From the NCBI GenBank assembly GCA_902789835.1, contig CADAPN010000017.1, forward strand, positions 1-34,064: a stretch of 34,064 bases of DNA. Direction: 5' to 3'. Origin of the DNA: Oscillospiraceae bacterium (lineage in GTDB: Bacteria > Bacillota_A > Clostridia > Oscillospirales > Oscillospiraceae). Position 1 is the stretch's first letter, and each line of letters begins with the position of its first letter. Shown here piece after piece: positions 7,504 through 16,168 of the stretch. The position numbers and the translations under genes are program-made. The notes under the pieces are model-generated. The model worked only from the letters and a program-made list of their open reading frames with translations. It ran no database searches and was not told the origin of the DNA.

Positions 7504-9432
7504 ATGAGAAGAGTGCTTGCAATAATCATGATGCTTGTTCTATGCTGCATGGCTGCGTTTTCAGTATGTGCCTATGCGGAAGAACCCCACAGCACGGAAT
7601 TCAACTGGGATGATTACACGCTGGAGGAACTGGTTGAAATCCAGGAGGGATTATCCGCGAAGATTAACGAGATGATGCGGGCCTGGGCAATCGAACATGG
7701 TGACAGGGTGATCACGCTTACAGGCGAGGAGAAACCCGTGTACACCGGCAAGACAACAACGCTGAGCGCTTCGGTGGAAAAAGTGTTGGAAACAGCCCCG
7801 GACACAACGAAACTTGTATGGACCAGCTCTGACCCGGCGGTGGCGACGGTCAACACCGGCGGTGTGGTAACAGGAGTTTCAAAAGGAACTGCGGTGATCA
7901 AATGCCATGCGGAGGATAATGATGCCATATTCGCCGAAAAAGAGGTCGAAATCATTCTCCCGGTTACTGCGGTGACGATGCCTGAGGCAAAAGCGACCGC
8001 CCTGATCATTGAGGGAAACGCGGACAACGGTGTTCAGCTCACGGCTTCTGTAGAGCCGGAGGATGCCTTCTGCCAGGAACTTGTGTGGACCTCCGGCAAT
8101 GAAGCGGTAGCAACCGTGGATGAGAACGGTTATGTGAGCGCGATCACACCGGGAACGGTTGTCATCACAGCGACATCCCCGGACGAGTATTCCGGCGGAT
8201 CCAGAAAGGCAAGCTGCACCGTGACGGTCCTGCAGGCCGCTTCCGCCGTTGAACTCGACAGCACGGAGCTGGTCTTGAATATGGGAGCATATCAGAGCCT
8301 GAAGGCGACGGTCCTTCCGGAGAACGCCAGCAATAAGACTGTTATGTGGGAGTCTTCCGACCCGGGCGTGGTGACGGTTGCCAATGGCCAGGTAAGGGCA
8401 GTCGGCTGCGGCGAAGCGGTTATAAGCGCCTCGGCCGCGGACGGCAGCGGAGCAAAAGCCGAATGCTCAGTAAGCGTAATCCAGATGGTGACGTCGGTCA
8501 AAATTGCAGAGGCAGCGAATCCGCTGGTCCTGAATAAAGACGCAGAGCAGCAGCTGACAGCAGCGGTCACACCGGATAACGCGACAAACCCTGCAGTCGG
8601 CTGGAGCAGTTCCGATGAATCTGTCGTGACGGTCTCTGAAGACGGCACCCTGTTCGGGGTGAACGGCGGAAACGCGGTCATCACCGCCGCGGCGACGGAC
8701 GGAAGCGGAAAATTTGCCACGGTTAATATCTTTGTCCCGACCATAGCGGTGGAGCAGACGGAGATCACCGTGGACTCGAAGGATGGATACAGCTTCCCGG
8801 TCAAATTCTATGGACAGGACGGAAACTTTGACGTCGCGGTTTCCAACTCGGGATACTTCTTCACCGCAGACATTGAGGGCCCGGATGCAGACGGGGAAGC
8901 GAGGGTTTTCATCGATCCGGTTCGTTACGGAAAGGGGACGCTGACCCTTATGGATCAAGCGGACAGCAGAAACAACAGAACCATTACCGTAAACATCGAA
9001 CATGATGCGGTATATGATACGACCTCATATCCGAACGGAAACTACACGGCAATCATGAGAGATCCGAACAAGCATAATGGGGAGCAGATGTCCATCTATG
9101 GAAGAGTACTGCAAAAGCAGAGCACATCCGGGTATGGCATGAGCGCCCATAATGGCGAGGACGTGGAAAACTACACGCTGAAGCCGCTAGCAGGAGGATC
9201 CGCCTACGGCTCCTACGGACACAGCGTCGTTATGCGCGTTGCAACCAGCGGACGCTGGGATAATGTGTTCTACGTCACATGCTCCAAATACGAGGCGGAG
9301 GGCATCATTGAAGATGATTACATTACCGTCTACGGTACCTGCCGGGGCACAACGACTTATACAACCGTACTCGGCGGTTCCGTGACGATACCGGAGCTCG
9401 ACGCAGAGAAAATCATTCTCGGACGGGGCTGA
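7504..9432 (+). CDS. Secreted protein with four Big_2 (bacterial Ig-like) repeats
   Basis: A 642-residue protein with a clear signal peptide (MRRVLAIIMMLVLCCMAAFS, cleavage near CAYA-EE). Four Ig-like domains of about 80 residues follow, each with the Big_2 pattern of a strand ending VWTSSDPAVATV or its variants, then G-V-V-T/S-G-V/I and G-T/N-A-V-I-T/S. The C-terminal 220 residues form a separate, beta-rich region with no cell-wall sorting signal or membrane anchor that I can see. GGAGAG lies close before the ATG. Big_2 proteins are usually surface stalks or adhesins. The gene opens a run of same-strand genes leading through a secreted DUF6273 protein to the TIR genes. Whether it belongs functionally to them is unknown. 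Confidence 0.9.
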   Translation: MRRVLAIIMMLVLCCMAAFSVCAYAEEPHSTEFNWDDYTLEELVEIQEGLSAKINEMMRAWAIEHGDRVITLTGEEKPVYTGKTTTLSASVEKVLETAPDTTKLVWTSSDPAVATVNTGGVVTGVSKGTAVIKCHAEDNDAIFAEKEVEIILPVTAVTMPEAKATALIIEGNADNGVQLTASVEPEDAFCQELVWTSGNEAVATVDENGYVSAITPGTVVITATSPDEYSGGSRKASCTVTVLQAASAVELDSTELVLNMGAYQSLKATVLPENASNKTVMWESSDPGVVTVANGQVRAVGCGEAVISASAADGSGAKAECSVSVIQMVTSVKIAEAANPLVLNKDAEQQLTAAVTPDNATNPAVGWSSSDESVVTVSEDGTLFGVNGGNAVITAAATDGSGKFATVNIFVPTIAVEQTEITVDSKDGYSFPVKFYGQDGNFDVAVSNSGYFFTADIEGPDADGEARVFIDPVRYGKGTLTLMDQADSRNNRTITVNIEHDAVYDTTSYPNGNYTAIMRDPNKHNGEQMSIYGRVLQKQSTSGYGMSAHNGEDVENYTLKPLAGGSAYGSYGHSVVMRVATSGRWDNVFYVTCSKYEAEGIIEDDYITVYGTCRGTTTYTTVLGGSVTIPELDAEKIILGRG

Positions 9433-9536
9433 ACCTTGACCGGGGAGTGCGCGCTCCCGGACGGGGAAGCGCAGCGATAAAGAACGGCCTCCGTATGGGG
9501 GGCAGGAAAAAGAAATAATGGGAGGTTAAGATTACC

Positions 9537-10310
9537 ATGCTCAGAAAAAGAATACTTGCGGCGACTATTACGATCATACTGATGCTCAGCATGTCAGTTC
9601 CCGCCTTCGCGGTGGTGAGCGGCCCTGTTTCTGTACCGGATATTCGGGAAGGCACCATATTTACATACGGTACTTATGAACAGGATGGAGATGAGTCAAA
9701 CGGGCAGGAGCCCATTCTCTGGCTGGCTCTTGAAAACCTTGAAAATGATGTGCTTTGCATCAGTGTCTACGGCCTGGATCTCGTGTCCTATCATCCGGAT
9801 TATACGGACATCACTTGGGAAACCTGTGCCTTGCGTGAATGGATGAACGACAGCTTCCTGAATACGGCGTTTACGGAAGAAGAGCAGGCGTCCATTCTTT
9901 TAAAAGAAATCAGGAACAGCAATACAACGGATAGCAACACGATGTGGCGCATGATGAAGAATTCCGAGCCCACGGAGGATAAAATACTTGCGCTTGATTG
10001 CCATGAGGCTGAGGGCTATTTTGGAAATCGAAAAGCGTACAGCAGCGGCGGAGGGTCTGTGGTCACCCAGCTTCTCGCAGATCCGGCCTACTGTGTGGCA
10101 ACGCCCTATGCGGTGCAGCAGGGGGCAATGGAAGATGACGGATTCTGTTATTGGTGGCTTCGCGGCGCTGCCACCAGGACCTCATACGCCGCCTTTGTCG
10201 GCCCCAATGCGAGAGAAGGCACCACGCACCAGTTCTCAAGTCATATTACCGTTCGTCCGGCCATGTGGCTCAATGTGGTGACGGCACCCGATATCACCGT
10301 TGTGGCGTAA
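9537..10310 (+). CDS. Secreted DUF6273-domain protein
   Basis: A 257-residue protein with a signal peptide (basic MLRKR, hydrophobic core, cleavage near VPAFA). The rest is a single DUF6273-type domain. Landmarks: the start FTYGTYEQDG, then WLALEN, the core DITWETCALREWMNDSFLNTAF, a late CYWWLRG and the final TVRPAMWLNVV. The same landmarks occur at the C-termini of two of the TIR proteins downstream (10429 and 19775). The fold of this Trp/Arg-rich domain is not described to my knowledge; the WWLR and VRPAxW landmarks recall formylglycine-generating-enzyme/C-type-lectin-like domains, which is only a resemblance. GGAGG at 9521-9525 precedes the ATG at a rather long 11-base spacing. About 100 bases separate it from the genes on each side, with no convincing terminator. 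Confidence 0.82.
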   Translation: MLRKRILAATITIILMLSMSVPAFAVVSGPVSVPDIREGTIFTYGTYEQDGDESNGQEPILWLALENLENDVLCISVYGLDLVSYHPDYTDITWETCALREWMNDSFLNTAFTEEEQASILLKEIRNSNTTDSNTMWRMMKNSEPTEDKILALDCHEAEGYFGNRKAYSSGGGSVVTQLLADPAYCVATPYAVQQGAMEDDGFCYWWLRGAATRTSYAAFVGPNAREGTTHQFSSHITVRPAMWLNVVTAPDITVVA

Positions 10311-10428
10311 CCATTGATAAAAAAGAGCCTGAATTGGGCAGGGAGCTGAGGCTGGACTTATTGAGCTTAGGATAGACGAGAAATGATTGCGAAAAAAGTA
10401 CCCAGCAAATAATTCGGGAGGAAGCATC

Positions 10429-12906
10429 ATGGCGATCATCAAGTGCAAGATGTGCGGCGGAGACCTGATCATCACGGAGGGCAGCTCCGTCTGCGAATGC
10501 GAATACTGTGGAACCAGGCAGACCGTCCCCAACGTGGATAACGAGAAGAAGATGACTCTCTTCACCCGGGCGTCGCGGCTTCTCCGCAACTGTGAGTTCG
10601 ACAAAGCCGCAGGCTTGTTCGAGACCATTGTGGCGGACTTCCCGGAGGAGGCAGAGGCCTACTGGGGCCTGGTGCTCTGCAAATACGGCATCGAATATGT
10701 CGATGATCCGGGAACAGGGAAGAAGGTCCCGACCTGCCACCGCTCAAGCTTCGACAGCGTATTGGATGACCAGAACTTTGAACAAGCCTGCGAGAATGCC
10801 GACGCCATTGCAAGACGGGTTTACCGGGATGAGGCGCGGCAGATCGAGGAACTGCGCAAGGGCATCATCGAAGTTTCGGGCAAGGAAGATCCCTATGACA
10901 TCTTCATTAGCTATAAGGAGACGGACGAGAACGGTGAGCGCACCCTTGACAGCGTGATTGCGCAGGATATCTACAACGAACTGACGGAAAAGGGTTATCG
11001 GGTGTTCTTCTCCCGCATCAGCCTGGAGAGCAAGCTGGGGACGGAATATGAGCCCTATATCTTCGCTGCTCTGAACAGCGCGAAGGTGATGCTTGTGGTG
11101 GGAACGGACTATGACAACTTCGATGCAGTCTGGGTGAAGAACGAGTGGAGCCGCTTCCTGAAGCTGATTGCCTCCGGGCAGAAGAAGACCCTGATCCCGG
11201 TGTTTAAGAACATGGACGCCTGCGACATGCCGAAGGAATTCGCCAAGCTCTCGGCCCAGGACATGGGCAAGGTCGGCGCCATGCAGGACCTGCTTCGGGG
11301 CGTGGAGAAGCTGATCCCGATAAAGAAACAGGAAAATGCTACAGTCGCGAAGACCGTCATCCAGAGCGAGGGCAGCATGAAGACCGACGCCGCCATCAAG
11401 CGGGGAAAGCTTGCCCTGGAGGACGGGGAATGGGAAAAGGCGAAGCAGTATTTCGACCAAGCTTTGACCTTAGATGCGGAATGTGCGGAAGCCTATTTCG
11501 GCATCGCGCTGGCGGAACTGCGGGCAAGGGATCCGGAGAGCTATATCCGCACGGCAACTTCACAGATTCCAAAGACTGAAAGGTTGAGCATTCCGGAGAA
11601 TAGCGCACATATTCAAAAAGCCACAGAGGAAAATGCCGTAACTAGTTTCCTCAAAGAGAGTGAAATCAAAGAGCTGTACCGTTATGATTTGGTCTACACC
11701 TCCACATTGAAGGGACAGCAGGAGATCCAGAACCAAGTCCGCCAGCAGATCGAGAACAACCGCAGTCTCAGCCGCGCTCTCCGCTTTGCCGCAGGCGATG
11801 AGAAGACCTGGATGGAGGACTTCAAGAAGTCTCTTTACGACAGACTGCGGGCCAACGTGGACAGCGCCCGGAAACAGGAAGAGGAAAACCGGAATCGGAC
11901 AAAGCAGAACTACGAGAGTTTTCTGGAGGAAACGGACCGGAAGGTTCACGAGAAAAACCGCGCTGCTCGTGCTGAGCAAAATCGAGTGTACCAAAAAGGC
12001 ATAGACTTGCAAAACAGAGCGAAGACAGAGTCAGACTATCGGGCTGTTATTGCTGCTTTCGGGCCTGTTACAGGATTTCAGGATACCGACATAAGGATCA
12101 ATCAGTGCGAAAAGGCAATTATCGACATCCAAAACGCCGAGCATCTGGAGAGGGAAAACGCCGAAAAAGCTGCTGTGGTGAAGAGAAAAAGGACAACCGC
12201 CATTCTGAGCATTCTTGCAATACTTTCCATCGCGACATACTTTGTGGTAACCAGAGTCGTTATACCAAAGATGCACTATGCAAACAGCAACAACTTGAAG
12301 ATTGTAGGTAATGTTGTAATATTCGGAGCTTATGAACAGGACAACAACACATCCAATGGAAAAGAATCCATCGAATGGAGGGTGCTGGCCAATGAGGGGA
12401 ACCGGAGCCTCCTAATCAGTTGTTATGCGCTGGACTGCCAGCAGTATAATACAACTTATGACCCTGTTACCTGGGAAATCAGTTCTATTCGCTCCTGGCT
12501 GGATAAGGAGTTTATTAGTAAAGCATTTTCAGCAGATGAGGAAAACAGTATTCTGTCCGTATCAATTGATAATAGTAACAATCAGGGAAACAGAAACTGG
12601 AATACAAATGGAGGAAATACCACAAAAGACAGATTATTCCTGCTAAGTTATTCGGATGCGGAAAAATACTTTGCTTCAGATAGCGACAGACAGTGTAAAC
12701 CAACAGCCTATGCAAAGGCACAGGGATTACTGACGAATAGAGATGGAAATTGTGTTTGGTGGCTCCGATCACCTGGCATTGGTCAGAAAAGCGCAGCAGA
12801 TGTCTTATCTAATGGTGCTCTCGAAGGAAGTGATTTCGTTAATTACGAATCAAATAGCGTTCGCCCCGCTTTCTGGATCGATCTGAATTCTGAGTATTTC
12901 AAATAG
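10429..12906 (+). CDS. TIR-domain protein 1: zinc ribbon - TIR - TPR/coiled coil - TM - DUF6273
   Basis: An 825-residue protein. Order: zinc ribbon with C6, C9, C24, C27; helical segment 40-150; TIR domain about 156-255 (box 1 YDIFISYKE, then GYRVFFSRISLE, then AVWVKNEWSRFL); a TPR-like hairpin near 325-365; a long charged helical region to about 585; one membrane helix about 589-612; and a C-terminal DUF6273 domain (about 626-820, with WWLRSPG and SVRPAFWID). E206 and E208 in GTEYEPYIF lie where the NADase glutamate of TIR enzymes is expected, so NAD cleavage is possible but unproven. If the ribbon/TIR half is cytoplasmic, DUF6273 is outside. GGGAGGA at 10416-10422 fixes the ATG at 10429 rather than an upstream TTG. 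It shares its first 580 residues with the protein at 13681. Confidence 0.88.
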   Translation: MAIIKCKMCGGDLIITEGSSVCECEYCGTRQTVPNVDNEKKMTLFTRASRLLRNCEFDKAAGLFETIVADFPEEAEAYWGLVLCKYGIEYVDDPGTGKKVPTCHRSSFDSVLDDQNFEQACENADAIARRVYRDEARQIEELRKGIIEVSGKEDPYDIFISYKETDENGERTLDSVIAQDIYNELTEKGYRVFFSRISLESKLGTEYEPYIFAALNSAKVMLVVGTDYDNFDAVWVKNEWSRFLKLIASGQKKTLIPVFKNMDACDMPKEFAKLSAQDMGKVGAMQDLLRGVEKLIPIKKQENATVAKTVIQSEGSMKTDAAIKRGKLALEDGEWEKAKQYFDQALTLDAECAEAYFGIALAELRARDPESYIRTATSQIPKTERLSIPENSAHIQKATEENAVTSFLKESEIKELYRYDLVYTSTLKGQQEIQNQVRQQIENNRSLSRALRFAAGDEKTWMEDFKKSLYDRLRANVDSARKQEEENRNRTKQNYESFLEETDRKVHEKNRAARAEQNRVYQKGIDLQNRAKTESDYRAVIAAFGPVTGFQDTDIRINQCEKAIIDIQNAEHLERENAEKAAVVKRKRTTAILSILAILSIATYFVVTRVVIPKMHYANSNNLKIVGNVVIFGAYEQDNNTSNGKESIEWRVLANEGNRSLLISCYALDCQQYNTTYDPVTWEISSIRSWLDKEFISKAFSADEENSILSVSIDNSNNQGNRNWNTNGGNTTKDRLFLLSYSDAEKYFASDSDRQCKPTAYAKAQGLLTNRDGNCVWWLRSPGIGQKSAADVLSNGALEGSDFVNYESNSVRPAFWIDLNSEYFK

Positions 12907-12918
12907 ATCAATAAGATA

Positions 12919-12949
12919 TTCCGTCCGTTATGATTATCAACGGACGGAA
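12919..12949. terminator. Hairpin between TIR gene 1 and the RelE/ParE toxin gene
   Basis: An 11-bp perfect stem (TTCCGTCCGTT at 12919-12929, AACGGACGGAA at 12939-12949) lies between convergent genes. The T-tract is weak on both sides, so it may terminate transcription inefficiently or simply protect 3' ends. Confidence 0.6.
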
Positions 12950-12957
12950 CAAAAAGT

Positions 12958-13284
12958 CTATTCTTCGTGAAGCTGATCGGAGAAAAGGATAGACAGATAA
13001 TCTCTGCGACCGTAGAGAACACGGTCGATTCGTACAGCGTCATTAGAAATGTGGTAAAAAACCATATAGTTGCCGCATACGAGATATCGATATGGACAAT
13101 CCGGTTTATCGGAAACAAGGAGAGGAGATCCCATTTCTGGATAACTGCCCAGAGACAGGATTGCCGTACGCAAACGCCGGATTATGTTCAAGGCCGCAGA
13201 GGGGTTCTGAAGACGAGACTCAATATAATCCGCAATCTCCCGCATGTCTGCCCGGGCAAGCGGCGAGATGGTGACTTCAACCAT
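12958..13284 (-). CDS. RelE/ParE-family toxin
   Basis: A 108-residue protein starting MVEVTISPLARADMREIADY. The family landmarks are the N-terminal strand-helix (ISPLARADMREIADYIE), the P-E-M-G-S-P turn, the YRYLVCGNYMVFYHI strand pair and the C-terminal RRDYLSILF. Such toxins either cleave ribosome-bound mRNA (RelE) or poison gyrase (ParE); sequence alone does not choose, though the overall pattern leans to ParE-like. The ATG at 13284 has GGAGG nine bases upstream. It overlaps the antitoxin gene by eight bases, the normal coupled arrangement. It sits between two TIR genes in the opposite direction. Confidence 0.88.
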   Translation of the reverse strand: MVEVTISPLARADMREIADYIESRLQNPSAALNIIRRLRTAILSLGSYPEMGSPLLVSDKPDCPYRYLVCGNYMVFYHISNDAVRIDRVLYGRRDYLSILFSDQLHEE

Positions 13285-13543
13285 GAAGCTGAGCCTCCAG
13301 GTCGTCAAATACCTGTGACGCAGGGAGCCATCCTTCCGTTTCTCCGGAGAGACGACCTTTATCCAGCTCAGTCAGCAGCCAGTTCGTTGCTTTCATCCGC
13401 TCATATTCACGGTACTCGTCAATATCGATCACAGCGTATCGACCATAGCCGTTTTTGGTGAGAAAGACAGGCTGTCCTACAGCTACATCGCGAAGGACCT
13501 CACCGTAGTTTCTGAGCTCAGATACGGGTTTAATATTCGGCAT
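13277..13543 (-). CDS. Phd/YefM-family antitoxin
   Basis: An 88-residue protein with the Phd/YefM pattern: MPNIKPVSELRNYGEVLRDV at the N-terminus (DNA-binding part), then GQPVFLTKNGYGRYAVIDIDEY, then a flexible acidic C-terminus expected to wrap the toxin. The ATG at 13543 is better spaced from AAGGG than the GTG three codons upstream. Its promoter at 13570-13598 contains an inverted repeat that would suit autoregulation by the antitoxin dimer. It is the first gene of the pair and overlaps the toxin by eight bases. Confidence 0.88.
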   Translation of the reverse strand: MPNIKPVSELRNYGEVLRDVAVGQPVFLTKNGYGRYAVIDIDEYREYERMKATNWLLTELDKGRLSGETEGWLPASQVFDDLEAQLHG

Positions 13544-13569
13544 ATAAAACACACCCTTTCATCATGCTC

Positions 13570-13598
13570 ACTATATACCAGATATTTGATAAAATCAA
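13570..13598 (-). promoter_or_regulatory. Promoter and candidate operator of the toxin-antitoxin pair
   Basis: On the minus strand: TTGATT (13593-13598), a 17-base spacer and TATAGT (13570-13575). The inverted repeat TTGAT-AAA-ATCAA (13586-13598) overlaps the -35 box, a good place for antitoxin binding. The same AT-rich stretch must hold the divergent promoter of TIR gene 2, so the operator could affect both. Confidence 0.6.
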
Positions 13599-13680
13599 CG
13601 ATAAATTTTACGAATAATTTTTAGAAAAACTTTTAATGTGTCAATGTGCGTTATATGCACGTTTCTTCGGAGGAATCAAT

Positions 13681-16077
13681 TTGGCTATCATCAAATGCAA
13701 AATGTGCGGCGGAGACTTAAACATTGTAGAAGGAAATTCCGTCTGTGAATGTGAATATTGTGGGACAAAACAGACCGTTCCGAATGCGGACAACGAGAAG
13801 AAAATAAGCCTCTTCATGCGGGCAGGCCGTCTGCTTCGCAGCTGTGAGTTCGACAAAGCAGCCGGAGTGTTCGAGACAATCGTGACGGACTATCCTGAGG
13901 AAGCCGAGGCTTACTGGGGCCTTGTCCTTTGCAAATATGGCATTGAGTATGTGGATGATCCGGGAACTGGAAAAAAGATTCCTACCTGCCACCGGAGCAG
14001 TTTCGAAAGTGTTGAGGACGATACCAACTTTGAGCAGGCCTGCGAGAATGCCGACGCGATAGCCCGTCGGCTCTACCGGGAAGAGGCAAGGCAGATCGAA
14101 ACGCTGCGCCAACGAATTCTGGAGGTCTCCGGAAAAGAAGAACCGTATGACATCTTTATCTCATACAAAGAACTTGACGAGGACGGAGAGCGTACCATAG
14201 ACAGTGTCATAGCGCAGGATATCTATAAGGCTCTCAATAAAGAAGGCTACCGGGTGTTCTTCTCCCGGATCTCACTTGAGGGGAAACTTGGTATTGAATA
14301 CGAGCCGTATATCTTTGCGGCTTTGAACTCTGCAAAAGTTATGATCGTTGTCGGTACGGATTACGAATACTTCAATGCAGTCTGGGTCAAAAACGAATGG
14401 AGCAGATTCCTGAAACTGGTTTCTGACGGACAGCAGAAAACACTCATCCCTGTGTATAAGGACATGGATCCTTATGATATGCCCAAAGAACTCAGAAATC
14501 TTTCTGCCCAGAATATGGGAAAAATCGGTGCTATGCAAGATCTTTTGCATGGCGTGGAGAAACTGATTCCACGGAAGACGGCGGCATCTGAGAAGGTCAC
14601 GGAGAAGATCGTCGAAAAGACCGTCATCCAGAGCGAAGGGAGCATGAAGACTGACGCTGCCATCAAACGCGGAAAACTTGCCTTGGAGGACGGCGAATGG
14701 GAGAAGGCGAAACAGTACTTCGACCAGTCTCTGATGCTGGATGCAGAATGTGCGAAGGCCTACTTCGGCATCGCACTGGCAGAGCTGAGAGCAAAAGACC
14801 CGGAAAGCTATATTCGTGCTGCAACTTCACAGATTCCAAAGACTGAAAGACTGAGTATTCCCGAGAACAGCGCACATATTCAAACAGTCGCAGAGGAAAA
14901 TACCGTAACTAATTTCCTCGAAGAGAGTGAAATCAGAGAGCTGTACCGTTATGACCTGAGCTACAGTTCCTGCTTAAAAGGCCAGCGGGAGATCGAGAGC
15001 CAAGTCCGCCAGCAGATCGAGAGCAATCGCAGTATCAGCAGGGCTCTTCGTTTTGCTGCTGGGGATGAGAAAGCGCGTATAGAGGAATTTAAGAAATCTC
15101 TATATGCTAAGCTGCGGGCAAATGTGGAGACTGCCCGTTTGGAGGAAGAGGAAAACAGGAACCGGACGAAGCAGAATTACGAGAAGTTCCTGAAGGAAGC
15201 CGACGGGAAGGCCCATGACCTAAAGCAGGAAGCACTCGCAAGGCAGACAAACGCCTATCAGAACGCGGTCAGCCTACAGGGAAAAGCGAAGACAGTATCG
15301 GATTATCAAGCAGCGATTACTGCTTTTTATAAAACTACTGATTTCCAAGACTCAGCATTAAGAATAAAAGAATGCGAGAAAGGTATCACAGCGCTGAGGG
15401 AAAAAGCACTCCGGGACAGAGAAGCATTTGAATCTGCAAAGAAAAGAAATATAGCAACAAAGATTATCATTGGAGCACTTTCTGCAGTAACAGTTATTAT
15501 GACGATGACGGTCTTCCTCCCATTACTAATGAAGAATGCAGAGTATAAGGAAGCTGTTATACTATATGACCAAGGACATTATGATGACGCACTTGTTATA
15601 TTCCAAAACCTCGGAGCTTATAAAGACAGCGTAGATAAAGCAAGAGAGATAGGATTGGCGAAAAAAGAAGCGGCTTATCAGACGGCGATGGCGTTATATG
15701 AAGAGGGAGATTATGATTCTGCATTTGCTGCATTTACAGAATTGGGCGTTTACAAGGACAGCAAGCAGAGAGTCGAAGAGATGAAGCAAGCTTTTAGTGC
15801 TATCAGTGGAAAATACATTCCTGGCACCTACACGGCTAAGGCCACCGGCATGGGCACTGTCATTGTGAATGTGACGGTCGACGGGGGCGTCATCACGGCA
15901 GTTGAAATTGATGGCTCCGGCGAGACTCCGGAGATTGGCGGCGCAGCAGTACCGACTCTGCAGGAACAGGTTATGGCGGCACAGGGCGCGGAGATTGACG
16001 GCGTCTCCGGTGCTTCCCTGACAAGTAAGGCAGTTCGTGAAGCAGTGGCAGACGCACTGCAGCAGGCGACAAGATAA
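13681..16077 (+). CDS. TIR-domain protein 2: zinc ribbon - TIR - coiled coil - TM - TPR-like - FMN-binding
   Basis: A 798-residue protein, start TTG at 13681 with CGGAGGA six bases upstream, aligned to the MAIIKC start of its paralogs. Residues 1-580 repeat the plan of the first TIR protein: zinc ribbon (C6, C9, C24, C27), TIR domain about 156-255 (YDIFISYKE, GYRVFFSRISLE, GIEYEPYIF, VWVKNEWSRF), TPR-like and coiled coil. A membrane helix at about 592-616 follows, then two TPR-like repeats with the LGAYKDS / LGVYKDS signature, and a C-terminal FMN-binding domain from about 711. That domain ends with DGVSGASLTS (around 773-782), which matches the ApbE flavinylation motif Dxxx(S/T)GA(T/S), with Ser at the acceptor position. 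A TIR and an FMN-binding domain on opposite sides of a membrane is unusual. No apbE is in the window. Confidence 0.87.
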   Translation: MAIIKCKMCGGDLNIVEGNSVCECEYCGTKQTVPNADNEKKISLFMRAGRLLRSCEFDKAAGVFETIVTDYPEEAEAYWGLVLCKYGIEYVDDPGTGKKIPTCHRSSFESVEDDTNFEQACENADAIARRLYREEARQIETLRQRILEVSGKEEPYDIFISYKELDEDGERTIDSVIAQDIYKALNKEGYRVFFSRISLEGKLGIEYEPYIFAALNSAKVMIVVGTDYEYFNAVWVKNEWSRFLKLVSDGQQKTLIPVYKDMDPYDMPKELRNLSAQNMGKIGAMQDLLHGVEKLIPRKTAASEKVTEKIVEKTVIQSEGSMKTDAAIKRGKLALEDGEWEKAKQYFDQSLMLDAECAKAYFGIALAELRAKDPESYIRAATSQIPKTERLSIPENSAHIQTVAEENTVTNFLEESEIRELYRYDLSYSSCLKGQREIESQVRQQIESNRSISRALRFAAGDEKARIEEFKKSLYAKLRANVETARLEEEENRNRTKQNYEKFLKEADGKAHDLKQEALARQTNAYQNAVSLQGKAKTVSDYQAAITAFYKTTDFQDSALRIKECEKGITALREKALRDREAFESAKKRNIATKIIIGALSAVTVIMTMTVFLPLLMKNAEYKEAVILYDQGHYDDALVIFQNLGAYKDSVDKAREIGLAKKEAAYQTAMALYEEGDYDSAFAAFTELGVYKDSKQRVEEMKQAFSAISGKYIPGTYTAKATGMGTVIVNVTVDGGVITAVEIDGSGETPEIGGAAVPTLQEQVMAAQGAEIDGVSGASLTSKAVREAVADALQQATR

Positions 16078-16168
16078 TTCCCAATATCAAACCCGAAACA
16101 GCAATGATCTCAATACGGGTTACCGATAAGTACTGCAAGGTCAAATCGTATACGAGGTGGGAGTAGAA

